Source: Candidatus Woesearchaeota archaeon
GTDB taxonomy: Archaea; Nanobdellota; Nanobdellia; Woesearchaeales; GW2011-AR4
DNA: 15,501 nucleotides
Assembly (NCBI GenBank): GCA_016211245.1
Contig: JACQSQ010000026.1
Location: 1 to 15,501, forward strand
Direction: 5' to 3'
Positions 7,901 to 13,303 of the stretch are shown here, piece by piece; the first letter of the stretch is position 1; every line of letters starts with the position of its first letter. The position numbers and the translations under genes are program-made. Below the pieces are notes generated by a model. The model ran no database searches. It saw only the letters and a list, made by a program, of their open reading frames with translations, and was not told where the DNA came from.

Positions 7901-8848
7901 TACCTGCAGTTCATACCTGCTTGATGGCTGGTCTTTATACTCGATGGCTGCAGAATGCTGATCCCCAAGCACAACTTGCCCGTTTCTTAAAATCTGAAAA
8001 TCTGCAATTACAGGCTTGCTGGTCCCCTCTTCAAAGGAATTGACGAATATTATGCCAACTTGATTGACGGCAATAGTGCCGCAGGTCCTGCTTGTGGTTG
8101 CCCCTTTTGAATCTGTTGCTGTGGTGATTATGGAATAGACGCCTGGCGCATAATAAACATGGCTTGCTGAACTACTCCCTCCTGCTGATGTTGTTCCATC
8201 GCCCCAGTTGACAACTATATTAAAGGTGTCGCCGTCGGGATCGGAAATTGCGTAATTTATAACAGCTATTTCTCCGACCTTTACATTTGGAGTAGAGGGG
8301 CTGCATGAAATTACTGGCGGATTATTAGGCTGCGCAATTCTGTCAAGAGCCATACAAACCGGAAGAACACTATTAGCAACTGAGCTAGGCCAGGCAGAAT
8401 GCCGCAAAACAAGCGAATCAACATCTTGTGAGATTAGGAGGTTATTATTGACAGTCTGTACCATATTCTCGGCATTGTCAGGAATGTCCCCAATAGAATT
8501 GGATCTTGCTATTTCCTGATGGTTTGAATTCAGGAACTTAACAAAAAATTGCTCTTTTGTCTGGTCAGGCTGGTTTTTATCAAAATGGTTGTCGTATGAA
8601 TGAAGCCCAACGCCATAATTTCCTGCCGGAATGCTTACTCCGTTAACACTATCAGTAGCTTCGTCCTCGCCATAATCTGCCCTAAGACCCCTATTCCTGT
8701 CAAAGTCAATGATTATCCTTCCGGACTGCTGGGAAAATCCGCAGGCAGGCGGGTTAAAAGCGGCATTGGCTGGCAAGGCTAGATTGGAAAGTAAAAATGC
8801 CACAGTCATTGCAATAAAAACAAACAAGATTTTCCTCAAATTATTCAT
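4901..8848 (-). CDS. Secreted, membrane-anchored seven-PKD-domain surface protein
   Basis: A 1315-aa extracellular protein. A signal peptide (1-30, ending ANA) is followed by a beta-rich N-terminal domain to about 165; PKD1 (176-262); an unassigned beta region; a divergent bacterial-repeat (InlB-B-like) domain at about 356-434 with AGWSGAC; PKD2-PKD7 (about 437-982); two CARDB-like beta-sandwich domains (about 990-1120 and 1130-1237); a polar stalk; a transmembrane helix (1285-1310); and a short acidic tail. Each PKD carries the WGDGTTS-type motif and one cysteine near each end. The likely role is a cell-surface, adhesion or S-layer-associated protein. There is no lipobox after the signal peptide, so it is not an obvious LspA substrate. 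ATG 8846-8848 is almost leaderless from the TATA at 8876-8883. Confidence 0.9.
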   Translation of the reverse strand: MNNLRKILFVFIAMTVAFLLSNLALPANAAFNPPACGFSQQSGRIIIDFDRNRGLRADYGEDEATDSVNGVSIPAGNYGVGLHSYDNHFDKNQPDQTKEQFFVKFLNSNHQEIARSNSIGDIPDNAENMVQTVNNNLLISQDVDSLVLRHSAWPSSVANSVLPVCMALDRIAQPNNPPVISCSPSTPNVKVGEIAVINYAISDPDGDTFNIVVNWGDGTTSAGGSSSASHVYYAPGVYSIITTATDSKGATTSRTCGTIAVNQVGIIFVNSFEEGTSKPVIADFQILRNGQVVLGDQHSAAIEYKDQPSSRYELQVFPPASNSAYEYPPRFDVPDHRDLPPGNNRVGWNMYWRLKTATLTVNKAGSGVGAVTGLGINCGSDCSEAYPIGNTIQLTASPDAGSVFAGWSGACTHPQNCIITMDSAKSVTATFNAISNQPPKINSCNPRTNSIVIGNSITLDYNIDDPENDPFTVTIDWGDGTTSAGGSSSASHAYNTAGTFTVSITARDSKGATTSRNCDTIIVKDIKNKPPLITCSPSTPNVRVGETAIINYQVSDPDNDAVTVTIDWGDGTSSTGGSGSATHIYSRTGTFSVSITATDSKGASATKSCGIIKVTTIPNKPPVISTCNTPTPSVRTGETAIINYQVSDPDNDAVTVTIDWGDGTTSSGGPSSGTHIYSVAGTHSITITATDAKGATVSKFCGTIRVITAPNTPPSISSCSAPPTIRAGETAVITYQVSDADNDVITITVNWGDGTTSTGGAGSASHVYSTQGTYSVTIIAVDGRGATTSRFCGTIAVSSAPPNNPPTISSCNPPSGSIPVGSSATITYSVSDPDGDSVAITVDWGDGATSTGGSTSASHTYSSTGTFSISITARDSRGATTSRTCGTITITSTSNNPPSISSCTPPSGSIPVGSSATITYSVSDPDGDSVSITVNWGDGTTSTGGASSASHAYSSAGTYTVTITATDSRGLSTSRNCGTITVGSGTAPSAPECPKIKITDVDAKVDGRSDRNLKDNDDISKDASPGSRIELKVTVKNLYNISEDNDLEDAQVTATIEGINDGGDLEEESREFDLSPEDDKSVTFKFQVPESVEEGNYDIAIEAEGRDEKRKCSSHEDDIDIGLEVEKEKNKLALTRLSLNKVVINCTESFVLSYEITNFGSEEQRAAYVEIRNDDLGLNFVQKDISVDAGTENNKLSKSHTLKVSGTENGAYPLTVNLYSDDGQLQDSETTSLELKNCPKAPEKTKEEKIATQQQTSTINVIGTDTIEEVYRFPLVNGYLGGSRKNLMLLVLSTFILSVFFLFVAIVALIKAEEE
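6060..6429 (-). repeat. Near-identical DNA in PKD6 and PKD7 units
   Basis: Segments 6060-6153 and 6336-6429 differ at 4 of 94 positions and lie 276 bases apart, one PKD repeat length (92 codons). Confidence 0.85.
6857..7216 (-). repeat. Identical 84-bp segments in PKD3 and PKD4 units
   Basis: Segments 6857-6940 and 7133-7216 are identical over 84 bases, again 276 bases apart. Both cover the central beta strands through the WGDGT motif. Confidence 0.9.
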
Positions 8849-8875
8849 ACCCCAAAAGCAAGTAAGAATTTGCCC

Positions 8876-8883
8876 TTTATAAA
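8876..8883 (-). promoter_or_regulatory. TATA box for the PKD surface protein
   Basis: TTTATAAA preceded on the minus strand by AAAAAG (BRE-like). Transcription is predicted near 8853, only a few bases before the ATG at 8848. Confidence 0.65.
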
Positions 8884-8903
8884 CTTTTTGAACTGTTACT
8901 ATT

Positions 8904-8932
8904 TAAAAATGGTTATTCGCAAAGCGATTACC
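8904..8932 (-). terminator. Hairpin terminator of the RDD-SppA operon
   Basis: On the minus strand GGTAATCGC, a TTT loop and GCGAATAACC form an imperfect hairpin that includes the last codons of the small membrane protein gene and is followed by ATTTTT. Confidence 0.45.
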
Positions 8933-9131
8933 AGAATTTTTGCCTTTTAATTATTTTCTTTGCTTTTTCCACCCATTCCTTTATTGTTTTTGTCTTTACC
9001 CCAAGCAGGAAAAGCCCCAGCAGAATAAAAACCCATCCTTGAATAACTGGTACAAATCCAGAAATCACTCCCAACACTATCAATAGGATTCCAATTGCTT
9101 TCTTTAGGACATACAGGGTTTGCTTATACAT
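8928..9131 (-). CDS. Small two-helix membrane protein, PGPGW-like
   Basis: A 67-aa protein with two hydrophobic helices (about residues 12-27 and 31-46) separated by VIQGW, then a basic amphipathic tail (KEWVEKAKKIIKRQKFW). The layout GFVPVIQGWVFILLGLFLLG resembles the small PGPGW transmembrane family, but the motif is not exact. It starts 10 bases after the SppA stop and is the last gene of that operon. The function is unknown; a partner or modulator of the protease is a guess from position. Confidence 0.72.
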   Translation of the reverse strand: MYKQTLYVLKKAIGILLIVLGVISGFVPVIQGWVFILLGLFLLGVKTKTIKEWVEKAKKIIKRQKFW

Positions 9132-9141
9132 GATATGGAAT

Positions 9142-10104
9142 TTAGGTGCTTATGTAAGGCTGCGAGCCTTTTTTTCTGTCAAAAAATGCGCTCCCCAGCC
9201 CCTTGCCGACAAAAAATGACTGCTTGGCCGTAACTTCGCTCAAAACCTCAAAAAATCCTTTTTCCTTCTCATATTCCACGACTTCTGCTTTTATGCTTTC
9301 CCGTGCCTCTATATACCTTATTACTTCATCTTTTGAGCCTAGCTCGTCAATCAGCCCAAGCTCTTTTGCCTGGCTTCCCAAATAAAATAAACCATTTGCA
9401 ATCCTGTCGACATCTTTTTTGTTCATGTTTCTGTTTTTGGCAACTTCGCTTACAAAATACTCCCTAAGCTCATCGAGCATCTGCTGGAAAATTGCCTTTT
9501 CTTCTGAAGTCATCTCTTTGAAAGGGCTGCCGATGTCCTTGTATTTTCCGGCAACAAGCCTCCTGTAAGTGATATTGTATTCTTCAAGCAATCCTGGAAA
9601 TTCAAGATATGATGCTATCACCCCTACCGAGCCGGTTATCGAGGCTCTGCTGGCAACTATATGATCAGAAGATGACGCAACCCAATAAGCGCCTGAAGTT
9701 CCTATGTCCCTGATCCATGCAACTGTTGTCTTGTTTGTCCTAAGCACCGCATTTGCTATCTCTTCCGATGCAACGGGAGAGCCGCCGGGGCTGTTGATTT
9801 CAAAGATTATTGCTTTTATGTTTGAATTTTTATCGGCTTTTTCTATCAGCTCTATGACATCTGTTGAGGTTGAAACAGTCTCAAAAAGATAGTCCGATTC
9901 CGAGCCGGCAATTATCCCGTCTATTGAAATTAAGGCCACGTTTCCACTCAATGATTCAACATCCACATCAGTAAAGAGAGAAATAATCACCACAGATACG
10001 AAGCCTAAAAACATCAGCAAAAATAATACAAATACGGCATAGCCCCACCTGAAGCTTGGCTGCGGTATTTTTTCTTCTGGCATATTTTTCATATTACTGC
10101 TCAT
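9142..10104 (-). CDS. sppA: Signal peptide peptidase SppA (S49 serine protease)
   Basis: A membrane-bound Ser-Lys protease that cleaves signal-peptide remnants and other membrane-embedded peptides. Counting from the ATG at 10104 (320 aa), a membrane helix spans about residues 20-44; a ClpP/crotonase-like core follows with INSPGGSPVASEE, the nucleophile Ser137 in GTSGAYWVAS, and the general-base Lys189 in GKYKDIGSPFKEMT. This is the single-domain form, as in archaea and Bacillus. The start is uncertain: ATG 10104 overlaps the upstream gene by 11 bases, ATG 10092 (316 aa) begins one base after its stop, and neither has a clear Shine-Dalgarno. The still longer frame is rejected as mostly inside the upstream gene. 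Confidence 0.93.
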   Translation of the reverse strand: MSSNMKNMPEEKIPQPSFRWGYAVFVLFLLMFLGFVSVVIISLFTDVDVESLSGNVALISIDGIIAGSESDYLFETVSTSTDVIELIEKADKNSNIKAIIFEINSPGGSPVASEEIANAVLRTNKTTVAWIRDIGTSGAYWVASSSDHIVASRASITGSVGVIASYLEFPGLLEEYNITYRRLVAGKYKDIGSPFKEMTSEEKAIFQQMLDELREYFVSEVAKNRNMNKKDVDRIANGLFYLGSQAKELGLIDELGSKDEVIRYIEARESIKAEVVEYEKEKGFFEVLSEVTAKQSFFVGKGLGSAFFDRKKGSQPYIST

Positions 10105-10288
10105 CTTCTTTCTTGAAAGCCTGGAAAACATCTTTCCTTCCCTGCTTAAGATTATCAAGTATCTGGTCTTTTGCCATCTCCAAATACCCAATGACTTCCT
10201 GCGGGCTCACGTTCTGTGTTTTCATGGATGTTTGTATGTTATTTTGGCCTGCATCCACCCTTAATATAAACACTTTCTGGTCTTCCAT
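10094..10288 (-). CDS. Unrecognised 64-aa protein upstream of SppA
   Basis: A small soluble protein with a beta-strand N-terminus (KVFILRVDAG) and a helical, charged C-terminal half (PQEVIGYLEMAKDQILDNL, then FKKEDEQ). No family is recognised. The ATG at 10286-10288 is preferred over the longer frame because GGTGATGAG abuts it, an excellent ribosome-binding site, and because it begins 4 bases after the RDD gene stop. It is translationally linked to sppA (overlap of 11 bases or a one-base gap, depending on the SppA start), so a role with the protease is plausible. Confidence 0.75.
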   Translation of the reverse strand: MEDQKVFILRVDAGQNNIQTSMKTQNVSPQEVIGYLEMAKDQILDNLKQGRKDVFQAFKKEDEQ

Positions 10289-10292
10289 CTCA

Positions 10293-10802
10293 TCACCATG
10301 ACTGGTCAAATTTGTGAATTTCAACAACTCTTGTCCTGCTCAAGAGCTCGCTTAGCCTCTGGTTTGTTTTTGTAAACAGCATCGAGACTGGGTCTATAAT
10401 GATTAGCAGGTCAAAGGGGAATACGGGAATGAAAAGCAAATTCCTTACAAGCGCCTGCCACCTCTTCAATTCAGCATTGTCGCTGACTATATAAAGATTC
10501 ATAAGCTTCTTGCCTATTGTCTGGGCCATCTTTCTTTCAAGAAGGTAAAAATAAAGAAACATTAGCAATAGCATTGCCATGTAAACCGGAATAATGGAAT
10601 AAACATCCTGCCCGGCTGTAAGCATCTTGTAAGTTTCTGAAAACGAGTAGTCTTTTGGGAGCCTGCTGCTGATGAAGCCCCTGAATGGGATGAACACAAT
10701 AAAGAATAGTATCAACAGGTCTATGAGGAAAGCCACAATCCTTTTCCATAGGAGCGCTGGCGCAACAAACATTCTCTCTTCGGGCAAATTCAATTTTTTC
10801 AT
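10293..10802 (-). CDS. RDD family membrane protein
   Basis: The RDD signature is present: Arg21 in LLWKRIVAFLIDLLI with Asp28 one helix turn group later, the QTIGKKLMNLYIV motif at 94-106, and the closing NQRLSELLSRTRVVE. Three to four hydrophobic segments (about 21-39, 69-88, 120-143) give a 169-aa multi-pass protein. RDD proteins are membrane proteins of mostly unknown role, some proposed as transporters. The longer frame starts at ATG 10823, but the TATA box at 10825-10832 is placed exactly for transcription beginning at 10802, so a leaderless start at the second ATG is chosen. First gene of the operon with the 64-aa protein, sppA and the small membrane protein. Confidence 0.88.
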   Translation of the reverse strand: MKKLNLPEERMFVAPALLWKRIVAFLIDLLILFFIVFIPFRGFISSRLPKDYSFSETYKMLTAGQDVYSIIPVYMAMLLLMFLYFYLLERKMAQTIGKKLMNLYIVSDNAELKRWQALVRNLLFIPVFPFDLLIIIDPVSMLFTKTNQRLSELLSRTRVVEIHKFDQSW

Positions 10803-10824
10803 TTTTGACTGTAAATTTTGCATG

Positions 10825-10832
10825 TATATAAA
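10825..10832 (-). promoter_or_regulatory. TATA box for the RDD-sppA operon
   Basis: TTTATATA on the minus strand, centred 26-27 bases before ATG 10802, pointing to a leaderless mRNA and excluding ATG 10823. Confidence 0.7.
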
Positions 10833-10869
10833 AATATGGGTTTTGGGTAGTTATTTACTTTTTGAAGCT

Positions 10870-11076
10870 GAAAACTCCCTCCTCTATGGCGGTTCGACTG
10901 ACAACTTTTCTCCGTGCAGAACTAAAAATATAAAGTCGAAAAGCTTGTCCTACTCGGCAAGAATTTCTGCGGATTTTAATTTTCGCTGAAAGAATCCTTG
11001 AAATTCTTGCCTCGCTGTTGCTTGCGAGCACGCTCGCAAGCTCGCGTGCAAATCGAACGCCACGGAGGAAGTTTTC
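10870..11076. repeat. Multi-branched foldback element A (cloverleaf-like)
   Basis: A closing stem is formed by 10870-10882 with 11064-11076 (12 of 13 paired) and by 10888-10897 with 11053-11061 (9 pairs, one bulge). Three hairpins sit inside: 10900-10910 with 10938-10949 (11 pairs, one bulge); 10956-10967 with 11000-11011 (12 pairs, with GGATT/AATCC and TTTC/GAAA nested inside); and 11021-11029 with 11032-11040 (9 complementary bases, two-base spacer). It lies between two divergent promoters. It could be a structured RNA, a foldback mobile element or a remnant; strand is unknown because nearly all pairs are Watson-Crick. No known archaeal RNA is recognised. Confidence 0.75.
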
Positions 11077-11080
11077 TCGG

Positions 11081-11216
11081 AAAAAATTCAACAACATGGA
11101 TGAAAACTGAGTGCAGAGGAAAAATCCGCTACGAAGTTCGGATTTTTCCTCTGAGAATAGGATTTTTGAGTGAAGCGAAAAAATCCGTGTTTGAATCCGA
11201 TGTTGTTGAATTTTTT
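11081..11216. repeat. Multi-branched foldback element B (three-way)
   Basis: 17 bases at 11081-11097 are perfectly complementary to 11200-11216, and four more pairs continue inward past a one-base bulge (11098-11101 with 11195-11198). Inside are a 15-bp hairpin (11114-11128 with 11139-11153) and an 8-bp hairpin (11160-11167 with 11179-11186). The segments 11109-11128 and 11168-11187 are also direct repeats (17 of 20 identical). It begins 4 bases after element A. The gap 10803-11280 is otherwise only promoters. Confidence 0.8.
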
Positions 11217-11250
11217 GAACAACATTTTAATCTTGACATTTACGAAACCT

Positions 11251-11258
11251 ATTTAAAC
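11251..11258 (+). promoter_or_regulatory. TATA box for aIF-1A
   Basis: ATTTAAAC preceded by CGAAACCT (BRE-like). The centre is about 27 bases before ATG 11281, indicating a leaderless mRNA. Confidence 0.7.
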
Positions 11259-11280
11259 AAACCAAAATACAATTTCTCTT

Positions 11281-11625
11281 ATGAGCAAGAAGAAGGAAGA
11301 GATGGAAAGGCAGGAGAAAATGCAGATGGAGATTTCCAGGCTTCATCTTCCTCGCGGCATACAATGTTTTGGAGTCATTGAGCAGAGGCTTGGGGGCAGC
11401 AGGATGAGAGTGAGGTGCCTTGACGGCAAAACAAGGATATGCAGGATTCCGGGCAGGCTGACCAGAAAATTGTGGGTAAGGGAACGCGACATTGTTGTTG
11501 TCGAGCCCTGGGAATTCGGCGGAGACGCCAAAGGGGACATAATCTATAAATACACGCCGACCCAGATTTTTTTTCTGAAAAGGAATGGTTATCTGAAGCA
11601 GCTGGACGAGTTTGAGGAGTTCTAG
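11281..11625 (+). CDS. eif1A: Translation initiation factor aIF-1A
   Basis: Archaeal homologue of eIF1A/bacterial IF1, which binds the ribosomal A site and helps Met-tRNA and start-codon selection. The S1-like OB fold is unmistakable: LPRGIQCFGVIEQRLGGSRM, then CLDGKTRICRIPGRL, LWVRERDIVVVEPWEFGG and GDIIYKYT. A charged helical N-terminus (1-20) and an acidic C-terminus (LKQLDEFEEF) match family features. The 114-aa length is normal. The start ATG at 11281 is fixed by the leaderless TATA spacing. It is monocistronic as far as seen, with the next gene on its own promoter. Confidence 0.96.
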   Translation: MSKKKEEMERQEKMQMEISRLHLPRGIQCFGVIEQRLGGSRMRVRCLDGKTRICRIPGRLTRKLWVRERDIVVVEPWEFGGDAKGDIIYKYTPTQIFFLKRNGYLKQLDEFEEF

Positions 11626-11629
11626 GAAA

Positions 11630-11653
11630 TTATTTAAAGCCAGAATATTCTGG
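11630..11653 (+). promoter_or_regulatory. TATA-like element with a 14-bp palindrome
   Basis: ATTTAAAG-type sequence (11630-11639) is directly followed by the perfect palindrome CCAGAATATTCTGG (11640-11653). The palindrome would sit between TATA and transcription start, where archaeal repressors usually bind. It could alternatively be an RNA hairpin ending aIF-1A. Confidence 0.35.
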
Positions 11654-11711
11654 TACTAATAGAAGCGAATAACTTAATAATCACCACTCCACAATAGAAA
11701 AAAGAGAAATC

Positions 11712-11719
11712 TTTAAATA
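11712..11719 (+). promoter_or_regulatory. TATA box for the four-helix membrane protein gene
   Basis: TTTAAATA centred 27 bases before ATG 11743, again spaced for leaderless transcription. Confidence 0.65.
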
Positions 11720-11742
11720 GAGAAAAACAAAACTAGTATTTT

Positions 11743-12408
11743 ATGGAAAGGCCGGTAAGCTTTTTTGCAATGCTTTTTATTCTGCTATTCACAGCTATAG
11801 GATTTATCCTTATAGTGTTCGGGCTGAAAGGAATTACATTTGTATTCGAGCTTGGATTGCTGCTTGCTTTCATGTTTTTCCTGGCCTTTGCCATGTTTTT
11901 GGTTTATACTGACAAAAGCGCGAGCTGGGGCGTTATAGCGGCTGTTTTGATGCTGCTTTTGTTTGACATCTCAGTCATATTTTTGATTACAAGAAGCTTT
12001 GGCTGGGAGTACATCATCACAACAATATTTGCATTGGCCGGATTGATTGTTGCATTGATAAATATAGTCTCAATTCCTAGAACAGAGCCATCTGTTGAAA
12101 GCCATTACGACAAGCAGCAGTATTATTACCCTTTAAGCGAGAAACCTGAACATGATGAAGGGCTGAAGGAAGAGATAAAAAAAGAAGTAAAGAGAGAAGT
12201 CAAGAGCGAGCTTGAAAATGAGCAAAAAGCGCAGAAAATTGTTGCAACCTACACTCCTGGAAAATATGTCGCAAGCAAAAAAGCAAATAAGTTTCATTCC
12301 CCGAAATGCGACTGGGCGAAAAGGATAGGCAAAGAAAATCAACTATGGTTCAATTCTGAAGCAGAGGCCAGAGCCAAAGGCTTTGAGCCGGATAAGTGCG
12401 TGGCTTGA
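11743..12408 (+). CDS. Four-helix membrane protein with Ada-like metal-binding C-terminus
   Basis: Four hydrophobic helices (about 7-27, 31-54, 61-83, 89-110) are followed by a polar linker, a charged coiled-coil (138-165, KEEIKKEVKREVKSELENE) and a C-terminal module of about 50 residues: GKYVASKKANKFHSPKCDWA with His185 and Cys189, then a helix and a final Cys219 in PDKCVA. This resembles the small Ada-type zinc-binding domain found at the ends of membrane or secreted proteins, here shortened, with two cysteines instead of the usual set. The module probably faces the cytoplasm if the even number of helices is right. The function is unknown. The leaderless promoter fixes the start. Confidence 0.78.
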   Translation: MERPVSFFAMLFILLFTAIGFILIVFGLKGITFVFELGLLLAFMFFLAFAMFLVYTDKSASWGVIAAVLMLLLFDISVIFLITRSFGWEYIITTIFALAGLIVALINIVSIPRTEPSVESHYDKQQYYYPLSEKPEHDEGLKEEIKKEVKREVKSELENEQKAQKIVATYTPGKYVASKKANKFHSPKCDWAKRIGKENQLWFNSEAEARAKGFEPDKCVA

Positions 12409-12422
12409 ATCCTTAGTAAAAA

Positions 12423-12824
12423 ATGTTAGAAATACTTGCTGTTGAAGATGCTGAGAACTGGCAAGAATTCTATAGAGGTTTAGGGCAAGAATTACAAGTA
12501 GGGGTGCAAGTGACTGATAACTTGGAAGAAGCTTTGGCTAAAATAGCTGAACAAAGATTTGCAGCATATATTTTAGATGGCAGTTTTCCAAGGACAAAGG
12601 GTGGCGCTGCAGAGCAATTATGGGTGGAGTTGGCAGAGCGAATTAAAGTTTTTGAAGGCACCTATGACAAAATCTTTTTGGTGAGTGGGGGTGTTATATG
12701 GAAACAAGCGAGACGAATGGGTTTACAGAGATTATATGATAAAGGGATAGGTGATGAAAAAGAAGGCGTAAAATCTGCCACTGATAATATTGCATGTGAT
12801 TTAAAACCACTCTTAAAACAATAA
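12423..12824 (+). CDS. Stand-alone response-regulator receiver domain
   Basis: A 133-aa single-domain receiver. The phosphorylation site residues are all in order: acidic pair Glu8-Asp9, phospho-acceptor Asp52 in YILDGSFPR, Ser88 in FLVSGG and Lys107 in LYDKG. There is no output domain, so it would act through a partner. It starts 14 bases after the membrane protein gene without a clear TATA or Shine-Dalgarno, so co-transcription with it is likely. No histidine kinase is in the window. Sequence divergence from classical CheY-like proteins is large, but the residue spacing fits. Confidence 0.75.
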   Translation: MLEILAVEDAENWQEFYRGLGQELQVGVQVTDNLEEALAKIAEQRFAAYILDGSFPRTKGGAAEQLWVELAERIKVFEGTYDKIFLVSGGVIWKQARRMGLQRLYDKGIGDEKEGVKSATDNIACDLKPLLKQ

Positions 12825-12826
12825 GT

Positions 12827-13270
12827 TTATTTCTTCCACAGCAAAATAATCAATAATATCACGCTTATAGTCACTGCGCTGTCCGCAATGTTGAATACAG
12901 GCCATATCCTGAAATCTATAAAATCGACTACAAATCCTAATGATAGCCTGTCAATCAGGTTTCCAATTGTGCCTCCAAGCAATAACCCAACTGCAAATTG
13001 TATCCATTTCCCATTTTCCTTGATTTTCTTAAGGTAATAAAAAATTGCAGCAATAACGGCAAATGAAAACAATACAAAAAATAAATTAAAACCCTGAAGC
13101 AAGCTAAAAGCAGAGCCGGTATTTGTGACATAAGTAAGATGAAAAATATTTTTTATTATTGGAATTGACTGGTTTAACTGAAGATTTTTTCTGACAAGAA
13201 ACTTGGCTGACTGATCCAGAAAAACAACAAATAATGCCGTTAAGAAAACAAAATAATGCTTTTTGCTCAT
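12827..13270 (-). CDS. lspA: Lipoprotein signal peptidase (signal peptidase II)
   Basis: LspA cleaves the signal peptide of lipoproteins before the lipid-modified cysteine. All family motifs are present: DQ at 19-20 in helix one, VTNTGSAFSLL (48-58), GNLIDRLSLGFVVDFIDF (103-120) with catalytic Asp116, and FNIADSA (126-132) with catalytic Asp130. Four membrane helices and 147 aa are normal. The start ATG 13268-13270 has a TATA at 13293-13300 placed for leaderless transcription. The gene is convergent with the receiver gene, with two bases between stops. LspA is a mainly bacterial enzyme; its presence here suggests transfer, and no Lgt or lipobox protein is seen in the window. Confidence 0.93.
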   Translation of the reverse strand: MSKKHYFVFLTALFVVFLDQSAKFLVRKNLQLNQSIPIIKNIFHLTYVTNTGSAFSLLQGFNLFFVLFSFAVIAAIFYYLKKIKENGKWIQFAVGLLLGGTIGNLIDRLSLGFVVDFIDFRIWPVFNIADSAVTISVILLIILLWKK

Positions 13271-13292
13271 TAAAATAAAATAACAAAGCCAG

Positions 13293-13300
13293 TATAAAAA
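13293..13300 (-). promoter_or_regulatory. TATA box for lspA
   Basis: TTTTTATA on the minus strand, centred about 27 bases before ATG 13270. Confidence 0.6.
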
Positions 13301-13303
13301 CTT

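Noticed and set aside
4901..8848. Lipoprotein nature of the PKD protein (as a substrate of the nearby LspA)
   Set aside because: No cysteine follows the signal peptide in a lipobox; the protein has a C-terminal membrane helix instead.
10888..11061. tRNA-like GGTTCGA and TTCGATT segments
   Set aside because: They look like T-loops, but no acceptor, D or anticodon arm can be built around either; they are the two arms of the foldback stem.
10855..11097. 80-codon open frame on the minus strand covering foldback A
   Set aside because: It spans the inverted repeats almost exactly, has no ribosome-binding site or well-placed promoter, and runs to the edge of the RDD promoter; the arginine/serine-rich composition follows from the palindromes.
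10870..11216. RNase P RNA or SRP RNA
   Set aside because: GGAGGAAG and CAGAAC recall RNase P signatures but are in the wrong order and spacing, and no SRP GNAR-loop/asymmetric-loop hairpin is seen.
10998..11381. 127-codon plus-strand frame overlapping the foldbacks and aIF-1A
   Set aside because: It overlaps the unmistakable aIF-1A coding region in another frame and crosses its promoter.
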